From: Actinomadura chibensis NBRC 106107
Lineage (GTDB): Bacteria; Actinomycetota; Actinomycetes; Streptosporangiales; Streptosporangiaceae
Reading direction: 5' to 3'
Assembly: GCF_001552135.1 (NCBI RefSeq)
Contig: NZ_BCQP01000063.1
Span: 1-64,000 of the forward strand
Length of the DNA stretch: 64,000 nt
A program made the translations under genes and the position numbers. Shown here in pieces: positions 51,027 to 59,567 of this stretch. Each line of letters begins with the position of its first letter. Position 1 is the stretch's first letter. Below the pieces are notes generated by a model. It saw only the letters and a program-made list of their open reading frames with translations, did not search any database and had not been told where the DNA came from.

Positions 51027-51731
51027 TCAACGAGCGGGTTCCAAGAGCCCCGCGAGACGGCTGGAAGCGGTGACGGGATCCGTCACGGTCGCGTCCCAGC
51101 TCAGGCAGGCGAGCGTGGCGGGCGCGGGCGGCCCCTCCCGGGGCGCCCACAGGACGAGCGGGAGCGAGCGGGCGGCGGCGATCCGGCGGATCTCGTGGAG
51201 CGCGAGGTCGCGGTCGTACATGCCGGGGACGCCCAGGTACGCCCACGCGCCGCCGGGCTCCCCGGCCGCCGCGTCCACGACGAGCATGTCCACGTCGGCG
51301 GTCTGGAGCGCGATCGCGGCGTCGTGCGGGTAGAGCGGGACGACCTTCGCCTGCTCCCCGAGCAGCGCGGCCGTCCGGTCGCCGAGCACGCCCGCGATGA
51401 TCAGCCGGTCGCAGGGCCCGGCGACCAGGAGCCGGTTCTCCGGCCGGTCGACGCGGTCCACCGGGACGCCCTGGTCCGCCGCCCGCGCGGGCGCGGACGC
51501 GGGCGCGTTCCGCTTGCGCCAGAGCCGGTACAGGTCCTTCGGCAGCCGCTTGCCGCGCTTCGGGTTGCGCGCCGCGCCCGCGACGAGCCGGCCGAACTGC
51601 ACGGCCGTCGACGCCTCCAGCGCGGCGAGCCGCCGCTCCAGCTCGGCGAGCCGCTCCTCGCGCTCGCGCAGCCGCGCCCGCAGCCGTCCGAGCTGCTGGT
51701 ACGCCTTCGCGTTCCGGCTGTCCTCACTCAC
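51027..51731 (-). CDS. Coiled-coil hypothetical protein of the wecB operon
   Basis: A 234-residue protein. Residues 8-45 form a strong heptad coiled coil (LGRLRARLREREERLAELERR). A basic linker (NPKRGKRLPKDLYRLWRKR) and an alpha/beta domain (about 95-234) follow, with VDMLVVDAAAGEPGG and a GT-like LVLWAPREG strand. Similar N-terminal coiled coils occur on glycosyltransferases that control chain length. No family function can be given. GTG 51731 overlaps the end of wecB by 8 bp, so the three genes wecB, this one and the tandem GT form one operon. Confidence 0.75.
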   Translation of the reverse strand: MSEDSRNAKAYQQLGRLRARLREREERLAELERRLAALEASTAVQFGRLVAGAARNPKRGKRLPKDLYRLWRKRNAPASAPARAADQGVPVDRVDRPENRLLVAGPCDRLIIAGVLGDRTAALLGEQAKVVPLYPHDAAIALQTADVDMLVVDAAAGEPGGAWAYLGVPGMYDRDLALHEIRRIAAARSLPLVLWAPREGPPAPATLACLSWDATVTDPVTASSRLAGLLEPAR

Positions 51732-52806
51732 CCAGGTACTCCATGATCACATCTGCGATGCGGGGGCCGGCGTGGCCGTCCCACAGCGGCGGCCTGCGCT
51801 CCCCCGCCCGCGCGCCCGACTCCAGGACCTTGCGCACTCCCGGCACGAGCTCCTCGAACGTCACCAGGCGGTTCGTGCCGTGCGTGATGGTGATCGGCCG
51901 CTCGGTGTTCGGCCGGACGGTCAGGCACGGCACGCCGAGGATCGTCGTCTCCTCCTGGAGGCCCCCCGAGTCCGTGACGACCGCCGCCGCCCCCCGCACG
52001 GCCGCGATGAAGTCGATGTACCCAAGCGGATCGAGAATGTGCACGCGGTCGTGCGCGTCCAGCCCGGCGGCGAGCAGGTTGGCCCGGCCGCGCGGGTGCA
52101 CCGGGATCACCAGGTCGGCGAGGTCGGCCACGCCGTGCAGCCGCCGGACGAGCGCCGCCGCCGTGTCCGGCTCGTCGACGTTCGCCGGACGGTGCATCGT
52201 CGCGAGGACGTACCGCTCCGGCAGCCCGTGCTCCGCCCGCACCCGCTCGGTGTCGAACGCGTCGAGGTTCGCCAGCAGCGTGTCGATCATCGGGTTGCCG
52301 ACGAAGTGGGCGCGCGACACCGGGACGCCCTCGTTCGCCAGGTGCCCGACCGCCTCCGGGCTCGTGACGAGGCAGAGCGCGGAGAGCTGGTCGGTGAGGC
52401 GGCGGTTGACCTCCTCGGGCATCGTCATGTCGAAGCTGCGCAGCCCGGCCTCCACGTGGGCCACCGGGATGTGGAGCTTCGCCGCGACCAGCGCGGCGGC
52501 GATCGTCGAGTTCACGTCGCCGTACACGATGACGAGGGCGGGTGAACGCCCGATGAACTCCCGCTCCAGGCCGATCATGAGCGCGGCGGTCTGCTCGGCG
52601 TGCCCGCCCGAGCCGACGCCGAGGTTCACGTCCGGCTCCGGCAGCCCCAGCTCGTCGAAGAAGATCTCCGACATCCGGGCGTCGTAGTGCTGGCCGGTGT
52701 GGACCACGGCCTGCTCGGCGCCCGCCGCCCGCAGCGCGCCGATCACCGGCGCCGCCTTGACGAAGTTCGGCCGCGCCCCGAGGACGTGCACGATGGGTCC
52801 CAACAC
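51724..52806 (-). CDS. wecB: UDP-N-acetylglucosamine 2-epimerase (non-hydrolysing)
   Basis: A 360-residue GT-B-like epimerase converting UDP-GlcNAc to UDP-ManNAc. Signature pieces are HVLGARPNFVKAAPVI, HTGQHYDARMS, the catalytic EAGLRSFD, TMHRPANVD, VIPVHPRG and DSGGLQEETTILGVPCLTVRPNTERP. The length is standard. GTG 52806 (or TTG 52803) sits just after AAGGGA; the in-frame ATG at 52824 overlaps that box and has no site of its own. Its product is the substrate of the dehydrogenase encoded at 54313. Confidence 0.95.
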   Translation of the reverse strand: MLGPIVHVLGARPNFVKAAPVIGALRAAGAEQAVVHTGQHYDARMSEIFFDELGLPEPDVNLGVGSGGHAEQTAALMIGLEREFIGRSPALVIVYGDVNSTIAAALVAAKLHIPVAHVEAGLRSFDMTMPEEVNRRLTDQLSALCLVTSPEAVGHLANEGVPVSRAHFVGNPMIDTLLANLDAFDTERVRAEHGLPERYVLATMHRPANVDEPDTAAALVRRLHGVADLADLVIPVHPRGRANLLAAGLDAHDRVHILDPLGYIDFIAAVRGAAAVVTDSGGLQEETTILGVPCLTVRPNTERPITITHGTNRLVTFEELVPGVRKVLESGARAGERRPPLWDGHAGPRIADVIMEYLGE

Positions 52807-52834
52807 AATTTCCCTTCTGTTCATCGGGGTTGCC

Positions 52835-52840
52835 TACGCT
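52835..52840 (+). promoter_or_regulatory. -10 box of leaderless GT4 transcript
   Basis: TACGCT ends 8 nt before GTG 52849. It lies in a 42-bp gap between divergent starts, so its -35 region falls within the wecB translation start region. Confidence 0.55.
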
Positions 52841-52848
52841 CGCCCGCC

Positions 52849-54288
52849 GTGCCCACAAAAAAGCCCGTCTACCTGGCAGGACTCGCCTGGCGGCAGCTCC
52901 GGGACGATCCCGGCCGCGCCGCTCGACTGGCCGTCCGGCTGCTGGCCCGCGCGCCGTTCGGCGGGCGGCTGCGCAAATCCCGGCTCGCCGTCCCGAGACC
53001 GCGGGACGTCCGCCGCGAGAGCGCCGACCTGCGCCGCCTGCTGGACCGCGCGCCGTCCGCCCCGGCGCGGGAGCGGACGCCCGCGCGGCCCGTCGAAGGC
53101 GTCCTGCAGTTCGTGACCAACGCTCTGCCCTGCACGAACGCGGGTTACACCGTCCGGACGCACCGGATCGCGCTGGCCCAGCGCGACATGGGCTTCGACC
53201 CGCACGTGGTGACGCGGCTCGGATATCCGCTGAACCAGGGCGTCGGCGACGCGCGGCCGCGCGTCGAGGTCGACGGGCTCGCCTACCACCGGCTGCTGCC
53301 GTGGTGGCCCGCCGCCGACCCGGTCCGGGCCGTCGCGAAGAGCGCCGACCTCGCCGGGCCGCTGGTCGAGGAGCTGCGGCCGTCCGTCCTGCACGCGGTC
53401 AGCAACCACCTGAACGCGGCGGTGGCGCTGGAGGTCGGCCGCCGCCACGGGCTGCCCGTCGTCTACGAGGTGCGCGGATTCCTGGAGGATTCCTGGCTGT
53501 CGCGCGACCCTTCGCACAGCGAGTCCGACGACTTCTACCGGCTGACCCGGGAGCTGGAGACCCGCCGCATGACCGAGGCGGACGCGGTCGTGACGCTCGG
53601 CGAGGCGATGCGGGCGGAGATCGCGTCCCGCGGCGTCCCGATGGAGAAGATCTTCACCGTCCCGAACGGGGTGGACGAGGCGTTCCTCGAACCGCTGCCG
53701 GACCCCGGCGGGCTGCGCGCCCGGCTCGGCATCCGCGACGACGCCACCGTCGTCGGGCTCACGTCGTCGTTCTACGGCTACGAGGGCATCGACACGCTGA
53801 TCGACGCCGCGGCGCTGCTGCGCGATAAGGGTGCGCCCGTAACCCTGCTGCTCGTCGGCGACGGCCCGGAGCGCGGCGCGCTCGAACGGCGCGCCGCCGG
53901 GCACGGCGTTCACGCCGTGTTCACCGGGCGGGTGCCGATGGAGTCCGTTCGCCGATTCCACGCCGTCCTCGATGTGTTCGCGGTTCCGCGCCGCGCGGAC
54001 CGGGTGTGCCAACTGGTGACGCCTCTGAAGCCGATCGAGGCGATGGCCGGGGGAATCCCCGTCATAGCCAGTGATGTCAGGGCACTTCGCGAAATCGTGG
54101 AACCGGGCGTGACCGGCGAGTTAACAGTTCCGGAAGACCCGGAAGCATGGGCGAATTGTCTGGAAGACCTGGCTTACAGTCCCGAAAGAAGGCAGAAAAT
54201 CGGGCGGTCGGCCCGGGAATGGGTCCGCGCGGAACGCACTTGGCGGGCCGTGGCGGAGCGATATCGGGCCGCGTACGCCATCACATAA
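52849..54288 (+). CDS. GT4-family glycosyltransferase
   Basis: A 479-residue GT-B enzyme. A basic N-terminal extension of about 80 residues precedes the acceptor domain (LQFVTNALPCTNAGYTVRTH). The donor domain has FTVPNGVDEAFLEPL, LTSSFYGYEGIDTLIDA, LLVGDGPERGALE and TPLKPIEAMAGGIPVIASD (EX7E replaced by PxxxxEAMA context). It resembles WcaI/TagX-like and ManNAc/ManNAcA transferases. Its place between wecB and wecC makes a UDP-ManNAc(A) donor attractive, though this is inference. The last 100 bp use more A/T-ending codons than the rest. The message is leaderless. Confidence 0.88.
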   Translation: MPTKKPVYLAGLAWRQLRDDPGRAARLAVRLLARAPFGGRLRKSRLAVPRPRDVRRESADLRRLLDRAPSAPARERTPARPVEGVLQFVTNALPCTNAGYTVRTHRIALAQRDMGFDPHVVTRLGYPLNQGVGDARPRVEVDGLAYHRLLPWWPAADPVRAVAKSADLAGPLVEELRPSVLHAVSNHLNAAVALEVGRRHGLPVVYEVRGFLEDSWLSRDPSHSESDDFYRLTRELETRRMTEADAVVTLGEAMRAEIASRGVPMEKIFTVPNGVDEAFLEPLPDPGGLRARLGIRDDATVVGLTSSFYGYEGIDTLIDAAALLRDKGAPVTLLLVGDGPERGALERRAAGHGVHAVFTGRVPMESVRRFHAVLDVFAVPRRADRVCQLVTPLKPIEAMAGGIPVIASDVRALREIVEPGVTGELTVPEDPEAWANCLEDLAYSPERRQKIGRSAREWVRAERTWRAVAERYRAAYAIT

Positions 54289-54312
54289 ATCGCTGCGAAG
54301 GGAGCCACCGGC

Positions 54313-55575
54313 GTGGATCTGGTGGTCATCGGACTCGGCTACGTGGGACTGCCGCTCGTGCGCGAGGCGAGCCGGGCCGGCCTTCGGGTCGCCGGGCTCG
54401 ACCGCGACGCGCGCGTGGTCGCCGGGCTCAAGGCCGGGCTGTCGCACATCGACGACGTCTCGCCCGCCGAGATCGAGGAGATGCTGGAGGCCGGGTTCGT
54501 CCCGAGCCTGCAGGAGGACGTCCTGGACGGCGCCCGCACCGTGGTGATCTGCGTGCCGACGCCGCTGTCCCCGGAGGGCGGACCCGACCTCACCGCGGTG
54601 CGCGGCGCGTCCGAGACGGTCGCCCGGCACCTGGAGCCGGGGACGCTCGTGGTGCTGGAGTCGACCACCTACCCGGGCACGACGGAGGAGGTCGTCCGGC
54701 CGATCCTGGAGACGTCCGGGCTGGTCGCCGGGGAGGAGTTCCACCTGGCGTTCTCCCCGGAGCGGATCGACCCGGGCAACCCGGTCTACGGCGTGCGCAA
54801 CACGCCGAAGATCGTCGGCGGGCTCGAACCGTGCTGCGCGTCGGCCGCGTCGGCGTTCTACGGCAAGTTCGTCGAGCGGGTCGTGGAGGCCAAGGGCACC
54901 CGCGAGGCCGAGATGGCGAAGCTCCTGGAGAACACCTACCGGCACGTCAACATCGCGCTGGTCAACGAGATGGCCGTGTTCTGCAACGAGCTCGGCATCG
55001 ACCTGTGGGACGCGATCGACTGCGCCGCCACCAAGCCGTTCGGGTTCCAGGCGTTCCGCCCGGGGCCGGGCGTCGGCGGGCACTGCATCCCGATCGACCC
55101 GAACTACCTGTCGTACAAGGTCCGGTCGCTGGGCTACCCGTTCCGGTTCGTGGAGCTGGCCCAGGAGATCAACGACCGGATGCCGCGGTACGTCGCGGAG
55201 CGCGCGCAGCAGCTCCTCAACCGGGAGGGGCGGGCGCTGAAGGACGCGAAGGTCCTGCTCCTCGGCGTCACCTACAAGGCCGACATCGCCGACCAGCGCG
55301 AGTCGCCCGCCCGTCCGGTGGCGCGGCGGCTGGCGAGGCTCGGCGCCGACCTGTCGTTCCACGACCCGTTCGTCACGTCCTGGGACGTGGACGGGGAGGC
55401 GGTCCGCAACGCGGGCGCCGACCTGCCCGCGGCGCTGGCCGCGGCGGACCTCGCGATCGTGCTGGCCGGGCACGCGGCCTACGACCCGGCGACGCTGACC
55501 CGGCACGCGCGGCTGCTGTTCGACACCCGCGGCCGGACGCGGGACGCCAAGAGCGACGCCGTCGAGCTTCTCTAG
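54313..55575 (+). CDS. wecC: UDP-N-acetyl-D-mannosamine dehydrogenase-type nucleotide-sugar dehydrogenase
   Basis: A 420-residue NAD-dependent dehydrogenase oxidising the C6 of a UDP-hexose to the uronic acid in two steps. The Rossmann loop VIGLGYVGLPL opens the chain. TTYPGTTEEVVRPIL, FSPERIDPGN, KLLENTYRHVNIALVNE, the catalytic Cys258 in GVGGHCIPIDP and LGVTYKADIADQRESPA follow. The SPERI(D)PGN and IDPNYL features place it with WecC/CapL rather than UDP-glucose dehydrogenase. wecB close by supports UDP-ManNAcA as product. GTG 54313 has GAAGGGAG about 9 nt upstream. Confidence 0.92.
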   Translation: MDLVVIGLGYVGLPLVREASRAGLRVAGLDRDARVVAGLKAGLSHIDDVSPAEIEEMLEAGFVPSLQEDVLDGARTVVICVPTPLSPEGGPDLTAVRGASETVARHLEPGTLVVLESTTYPGTTEEVVRPILETSGLVAGEEFHLAFSPERIDPGNPVYGVRNTPKIVGGLEPCCASAASAFYGKFVERVVEAKGTREAEMAKLLENTYRHVNIALVNEMAVFCNELGIDLWDAIDCAATKPFGFQAFRPGPGVGGHCIPIDPNYLSYKVRSLGYPFRFVELAQEINDRMPRYVAERAQQLLNREGRALKDAKVLLLGVTYKADIADQRESPARPVARRLARLGADLSFHDPFVTSWDVDGEAVRNAGADLPAALAAADLAIVLAGHAAYDPATLTRHARLLFDTRGRTRDAKSDAVELL

Positions 55576-55633
55576 CGCGGTGGCCGCGTCGGCTCCCGGT
55601 GGCCCTCCTATCACGGGGGGTGCAATCGCCCGG

Positions 55634-55656
55634 CGTCGTCCACGCCATGGACGACG
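55634..55656. terminator. 9-bp hairpin downstream of wecC
   Basis: CGTCGTCCA-CGCCA-TGGACGACG is a perfect 9-bp stem in the 132-bp gap between wecC and the next GT4 gene. It could terminate the wecC message or act in the leader of the following gene. Confidence 0.45.
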
Positions 55657-55707
55657 GGAATTCATCGGCGATTTCCATCCGGGTCCAAGACTCGGCGGGA
55701 GGGGACG

Positions 55708-56889
55708 ATGATTCCGAATCACGCGGAGTGGGTGAGAATGCGGGTCTGTGTTTGCACCGTGGTGCACCATCCCGAAGACGCGCGCATTCTGCACCGGCAG
55801 ATACGCGCCCTGCTCGACGCCGGCCACGAGGTCACGTATATCGCTCCGTTCCGAGCCTGCAACGTGACCCCGTGGCGGGAGATCAGCCCGGTGGACATCC
55901 CGCGCGCGACGGGGCGGCGCCGGTTCCGCGCCCTGCGCGCCGCGCACCGCGCGCTGGCCGAGCACGCCGCCTACGCCGACGTGATCCTGCTGCACGACCC
56001 GGAACTGCTCGTGTCCCTGCCCCGCGAGGTGGCCCGCCGGACGGTCGTCTGGGACGTCCACGAGGACACCGCCGCCGCGCTCAGCGCCAAGGGCTGGCTG
56101 CCGGGCCCGGCGCGCCCGCTGCTGCGCCCGGCCGTGCACCGGCTGGAGAGGCGCACCGAGCGCAGGCACCGGCTGCTGCTCGCCGAGGAGGGCTACCGGG
56201 AGCGGTTCGGCCGCGAGCACCCGGTGGTGCCGAACACCACCTACGTGCCGGACCGGCGGCCGCAGGAGCCGGACGGCCGCCGCGCCGTGTACGTCGGGCA
56301 GCTGTCCCGGGCGCGCGGCGCGCTCGACATGATCGAGATGGCCCGGCCGCTGGCCGCCGAGGGCGTGCTGGTCGAGCTGATCGGCGCGGCGGACGTCGAC
56401 GTCCGGGACGCGCTCCGGGCCGCGCAGCGCGAGGGGATCCTGCGCTGGTACGGGTTCGTCCCGAACGACCGGGCGCTGCGCATCGCCGAGGGCGCGATGG
56501 CCGGGCTCGCGCTGCTGCACGACGAGCCGAACTACCGGCACTCGATGCCGACCAAGGTCGTCGAGTACATGGCCCGCGGCGTCCCGGTGATCACCACGCC
56601 GAACCCGCCCGCGGTGGACATCGTCGAGCCCGCCGACTGCGGGCTGGTCGTCCCGTTCGGCGACCCGGAGTCGGCGGCGAAGGCCGTCCTGCGGCTGCGC
56701 GACGACCCGGAGCTGCGCGCCGCGATGGGCGAGCGCGGCTACCGGACGGCCCGCGAGCGCTTCCACTGGCCCGTCCACGCCGCGCGCTTCGTCGCCCAGC
56801 TCGAAGCGTGGGCGGGCCGCTCCCCCGGCCGCGTCCGGGAGCCGGAGCCCGACCCCGACCCCGAGCCGGAGCCGGTTCCCGAGTTCTGA
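55708..56889 (+). CDS. GT4-family glycosyltransferase
   Basis: A 393-residue GT-B enzyme. RVCVCTVVHHPEDARILHR opens the acceptor domain; VWDVHEDTAAALS and VVPNTTYVPDRRPQ follow. The donor domain has AVYVGQLSRARGALDMIEM and YRHSMPTKVVEYMARGVPVITT. The C-terminus is a run of alternating Glu/Pro/Asp (REPEPDPDPEPEPVPEF), probably a disordered tail. Two starts are possible: ATG 55708 with GGGAGGGG 3-5 nt upstream, or ATG 55738 with CGGAG 9 nt upstream. It closes the plus-strand glycopolymer run. Confidence 0.88.
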   Translation: MIPNHAEWVRMRVCVCTVVHHPEDARILHRQIRALLDAGHEVTYIAPFRACNVTPWREISPVDIPRATGRRRFRALRAAHRALAEHAAYADVILLHDPELLVSLPREVARRTVVWDVHEDTAAALSAKGWLPGPARPLLRPAVHRLERRTERRHRLLLAEEGYRERFGREHPVVPNTTYVPDRRPQEPDGRRAVYVGQLSRARGALDMIEMARPLAAEGVLVELIGAADVDVRDALRAAQREGILRWYGFVPNDRALRIAEGAMAGLALLHDEPNYRHSMPTKVVEYMARGVPVITTPNPPAVDIVEPADCGLVVPFGDPESAAKAVLRLRDDPELRAAMGERGYRTARERFHWPVHAARFVAQLEAWAGRSPGRVREPEPDPDPEPEPVPEF

Positions 56890-56906
56890 GCCCGCCCCCT
56901 GCGGTG

Positions 56907-58841
56907 TCAGGACGGCGCGCGCAGCCGGTAGGCCACCGACCGCGCGAGCCGCGCGGCGGCGCCCGGCGGGCGGTCGGCCTCCACGACCACGACGCAGCGG
57001 GCGACCCGCAGCGCGATCATCCCGGCGGTGGGGCCGATCTCGTACGCCTCGTCGGCGCCGATGTCGCGCCGCCGCCGCGACTGCGCCTGGGTGGCCTGGA
57101 GCGCCTCCAGCATCCGCGACGCGGCGTGGTCGGTGCGCGCCACCCAGCGGACGCTGACGGTGAAGCCGCCCGCCGTGCCCTCCTCGTGGTCGGGACCGGC
57201 GGGGCGTTTCGACGGCGACGCCGTCCCGGACGGGCTCGCGGACGGGTCCGGCGTCCCCCGCTCCCGGCGGCCGGGCGGCGGGGACGGGCGGCTCGGGCCG
57301 TCGTCGCGGTCGCGGTGGCGCGGCTCGTAGTCGCAGGACACCGGGCGCGGCAGCCGGACGCCCCCGGCGCTCGCGTAGGCGGGCGCGGGACGGTGCGCGG
57401 GCATCCGCGCGGCGGCGAGGTCGGGCTTCTTCAGCAGGGCGCAGGCGTCCGGCCAGTCGGCCGCCGGGACGCCGTCCAGCTCCGCCGGGCCGGGGCCGAG
57501 GAGCCCGCCGCGCAGCACGACGAGCCGGGTCGCGCCGTCCGGCCGGGGCGCCGCCTGCGGGACGGCCGCGTACAGCAGCCCGCCCGCCGCCGCGAGCCAC
57601 GGCCGCGCCCCCGGCAGGTCCGGGTTCATGGAGAACGGCGCGGGCGCGGTCGCGGTGCGCCCGTCGCCCGGCTCGACGATGTCGACGCCCGCCGGGAGCA
57701 GCCGCTCCGACAGCCGGGGGCGCAGCGCGAACACGTGCCCGCCCGCCTGCGTCAGCGCCGCGTAGGCGGGGGCGTCCCGCCGCCACTCCACCCGCCCGGA
57801 CGGGACCCGCACGGCCTCCATCCGCGTGGCGCCGCGCTTCGCGCCCTCCGGGTGGTAGACGACCACGAGCCGCCCGGCGGCGAGGGCGCCGGGGCACATC
57901 GCGTCGCCGCACACGTCGCCCGCCCAGGAGGCGAGCCGCTCGCCGTCGTCGCCGAACGCGCGCAGCGCCGTGCCGTCGGAGGCGAGGGTGACGCCGTCCA
58001 GCATGGAGACGTCGGGGGACTCGGCGGAGCCGAGCCGCCGGTCCCAGCGGACGGCGCCCTTCGCCGGGTCGACCGCGAGCAGCCGCCCGCGCCGGTCGCC
58101 GCCCGCGCACTCCAGGGCGAGCGCGGTGAGCGTCTCGCGCCCGTCGGAGGGCCGCGCGCCGCCCTCGGCGAGGCGGCAGCCGCGCGGCAGCGGCAGCCGC
58201 CACACCCGGTCGCCGGTGACGGCGGAGACGCCGAACAGCGTCCGGCGCGGCTCGTCGGTGGTGAGCAGGACGTCCGACCCGGCGGGCCAGCGCAGCGTCG
58301 TCCGGGAGACGGCGGCGGGCCGGGTGCCCTCCCGCCGCCACAGCAGCCCGCCGGACAGCGCGTCGAACGCGACGAGCAGCCGGTCGGAGCGGTCGCCGTC
58401 CCGCTCGAAGTAGGCGACGAGCCGGGACCGGGTGGACGCCCAGCCGAGCAGCGTCCAGCCGGACCGGCGGTAGCTCCAGCGGAGCCCCCCGGTGCGCGCG
58501 TCGCGGACGTCGAGCCCGCTCCCGGACGCCGTGACGAGCTGCCCCTGCGCGACCGCGTAGGCGACGCCGTCGAAGCCGGGGACGGAGCCGTGGTGGGTGC
58601 GGGTCGTCCGCTCCCAGCTCACCGCGAGGGGGCCGGGCGGCGGCCCGACCTCGCGCTGCGGCGTGACGGGCTCGGCGGTCACGGTGTGCCGCACCTGCCA
58701 CCACTCCGCGCCGAGCACGAACCGGTCGACGAGGACGGCGCACACCGCGATCGCGACCGCCCCGGAGACCAGGCCGATGGCCACGCGGACACCGCCCACG
58801 GCCTCCGGCCTGCCGCCGGGCCGGTGCCGGCTCGCGACCAC
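56907..58841 (-). CDS. Membrane-anchored PQQ-like beta-propeller protein with a C-terminal DUF3558-like domain
   Basis: A 644-residue protein. One N-terminal TM helix (about 17-40, GLVSGAVAIAVCAVLVDRF) anchors an extracellular PQQ-like beta-propeller (about 70-390) with repeated LVAFDALSGGLLWRREG and LLAVDPAKGAVRWDRR blades. The final 220 residues have WPDACALLKKPDL, VSCDYEP and a closing strand after a Ser/Pro/Arg-rich, disordered insert, a layout like DUF3558 lipoprotein domains. No lipobox is seen. The role is unknown; a ligand-sensing or assembly role at the cell surface is possible. GTG 58841 has AAGGAGG upstream. Divergent from the HD-domain gene. Confidence 0.8.
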   Translation of the reverse strand: MVASRHRPGGRPEAVGGVRVAIGLVSGAVAIAVCAVLVDRFVLGAEWWQVRHTVTAEPVTPQREVGPPPGPLAVSWERTTRTHHGSVPGFDGVAYAVAQGQLVTASGSGLDVRDARTGGLRWSYRRSGWTLLGWASTRSRLVAYFERDGDRSDRLLVAFDALSGGLLWRREGTRPAAVSRTTLRWPAGSDVLLTTDEPRRTLFGVSAVTGDRVWRLPLPRGCRLAEGGARPSDGRETLTALALECAGGDRRGRLLAVDPAKGAVRWDRRLGSAESPDVSMLDGVTLASDGTALRAFGDDGERLASWAGDVCGDAMCPGALAAGRLVVVYHPEGAKRGATRMEAVRVPSGRVEWRRDAPAYAALTQAGGHVFALRPRLSERLLPAGVDIVEPGDGRTATAPAPFSMNPDLPGARPWLAAAGGLLYAAVPQAAPRPDGATRLVVLRGGLLGPGPAELDGVPAADWPDACALLKKPDLAAARMPAHRPAPAYASAGGVRLPRPVSCDYEPRHRDRDDGPSRPSPPPGRRERGTPDPSASPSGTASPSKRPAGPDHEEGTAGGFTVSVRWVARTDHAASRMLEALQATQAQSRRRRDIGADEAYEIGPTAGMIALRVARCVVVVEADRPPGAAARLARSVAYRLRAPS

Positions 58842-58931
58842 GACCGCGCCCTCCTTCCGCGTACCGTGCCTGTCAGACGCGACACCCACCATGCCCTGTG
58901 CGGGACGTCCGCGCGACAGAACGGAGGAACC

Positions 58932-59534
58932 GTGGAGGTCTTCACACATTGGCGAACCTGGGACGAGGCCCGCGCCGCCCTGGCCGGCCCGGAGATCGAC
59001 CTGGACATCGACGTGGACGCGGTCGGGCGCGCGGCCGAGGCGGCACGGCGGTGGCATGGCGACCAGCGGCGGCCGACCGGCGAGCCCTACGTCGAGCACC
59101 TGCTTGAGGCGCTGGAGGTGCTGGTCAGCGGGCCCCGCGTGACCGACACGGCGGTGCTGTCGGCCGCGCTGCTGCACGACGTGGTCGAGGACACGTCCGC
59201 GACCCTCGCCGACGTGGAGGCGGAGTTCGGCCCCGTGGTGGCCGAGCTGGTCGACTGGGTCACGAAACCGCCCGCGGGCGGGGCCGGACGCCAGGCGAAG
59301 CGCGCCGCGCGGGCCGCCTACCTGCGCCGGCTCCGCGACGCGCCCCGGGACGCGGTGCTCGTGAAGCTCGCCGACCGCGCGAGCAACGTCCAGACGCTCG
59401 ACCGGACGGCGCCCGACTTCCAGCGCCGCTACTACGCCGAGACGGTGACGTACATCATCCCGCTGGCGGAGGCCCATCCCTGGTTCGCGGACTGGTACGC
59501 GGCGTGGCGGCGGAGTTTCGCCCACCTGAAGTGA
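58932..59534 (+). CDS. Stand-alone HD-domain protein, (p)ppGpp hydrolase-like
   Basis: A 200-residue HD-domain protein closely resembling the hydrolase domain of RelA/SpoT and the small alarmone hydrolases (MESH1-like). H42 is in WHGDQRRPTGEPYVEH, H82-D83 and E86-D87 are in LLHDVVEDT, and D148 and N152 are in LVKLADRASN. These are the metal-binding and catalytic residues of the family. No synthetase, TGS or ACT domain is present. It probably cleaves ppGpp or a related alarmone. GTG 58932 follows GGAGGA by 5 nt. It stands 33 bp before the SRPBCC gene. Confidence 0.87.
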   Translation: MEVFTHWRTWDEARAALAGPEIDLDIDVDAVGRAAEAARRWHGDQRRPTGEPYVEHLLEALEVLVSGPRVTDTAVLSAALLHDVVEDTSATLADVEAEFGPVVAELVDWVTKPPAGGAGRQAKRAARAAYLRRLRDAPRDAVLVKLADRASNVQTLDRTAPDFQRRYYAETVTYIIPLAEAHPWFADWYAAWRRSFAHLK

Positions 59535-59567
59535 CCGATTGGTCATGGAGTGGGAGGATGCGGTGCC

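Noticed and set aside
54121..58743. 1,540-codon minus-strand open frame
   Set aside because: It lies antisense to the end of a GT4 gene, wecC and another GT4 gene and runs out of frame through the propeller gene. Very high GC makes such long shadow frames common; its translation is Arg/Ala/Gly-rich nonsense.
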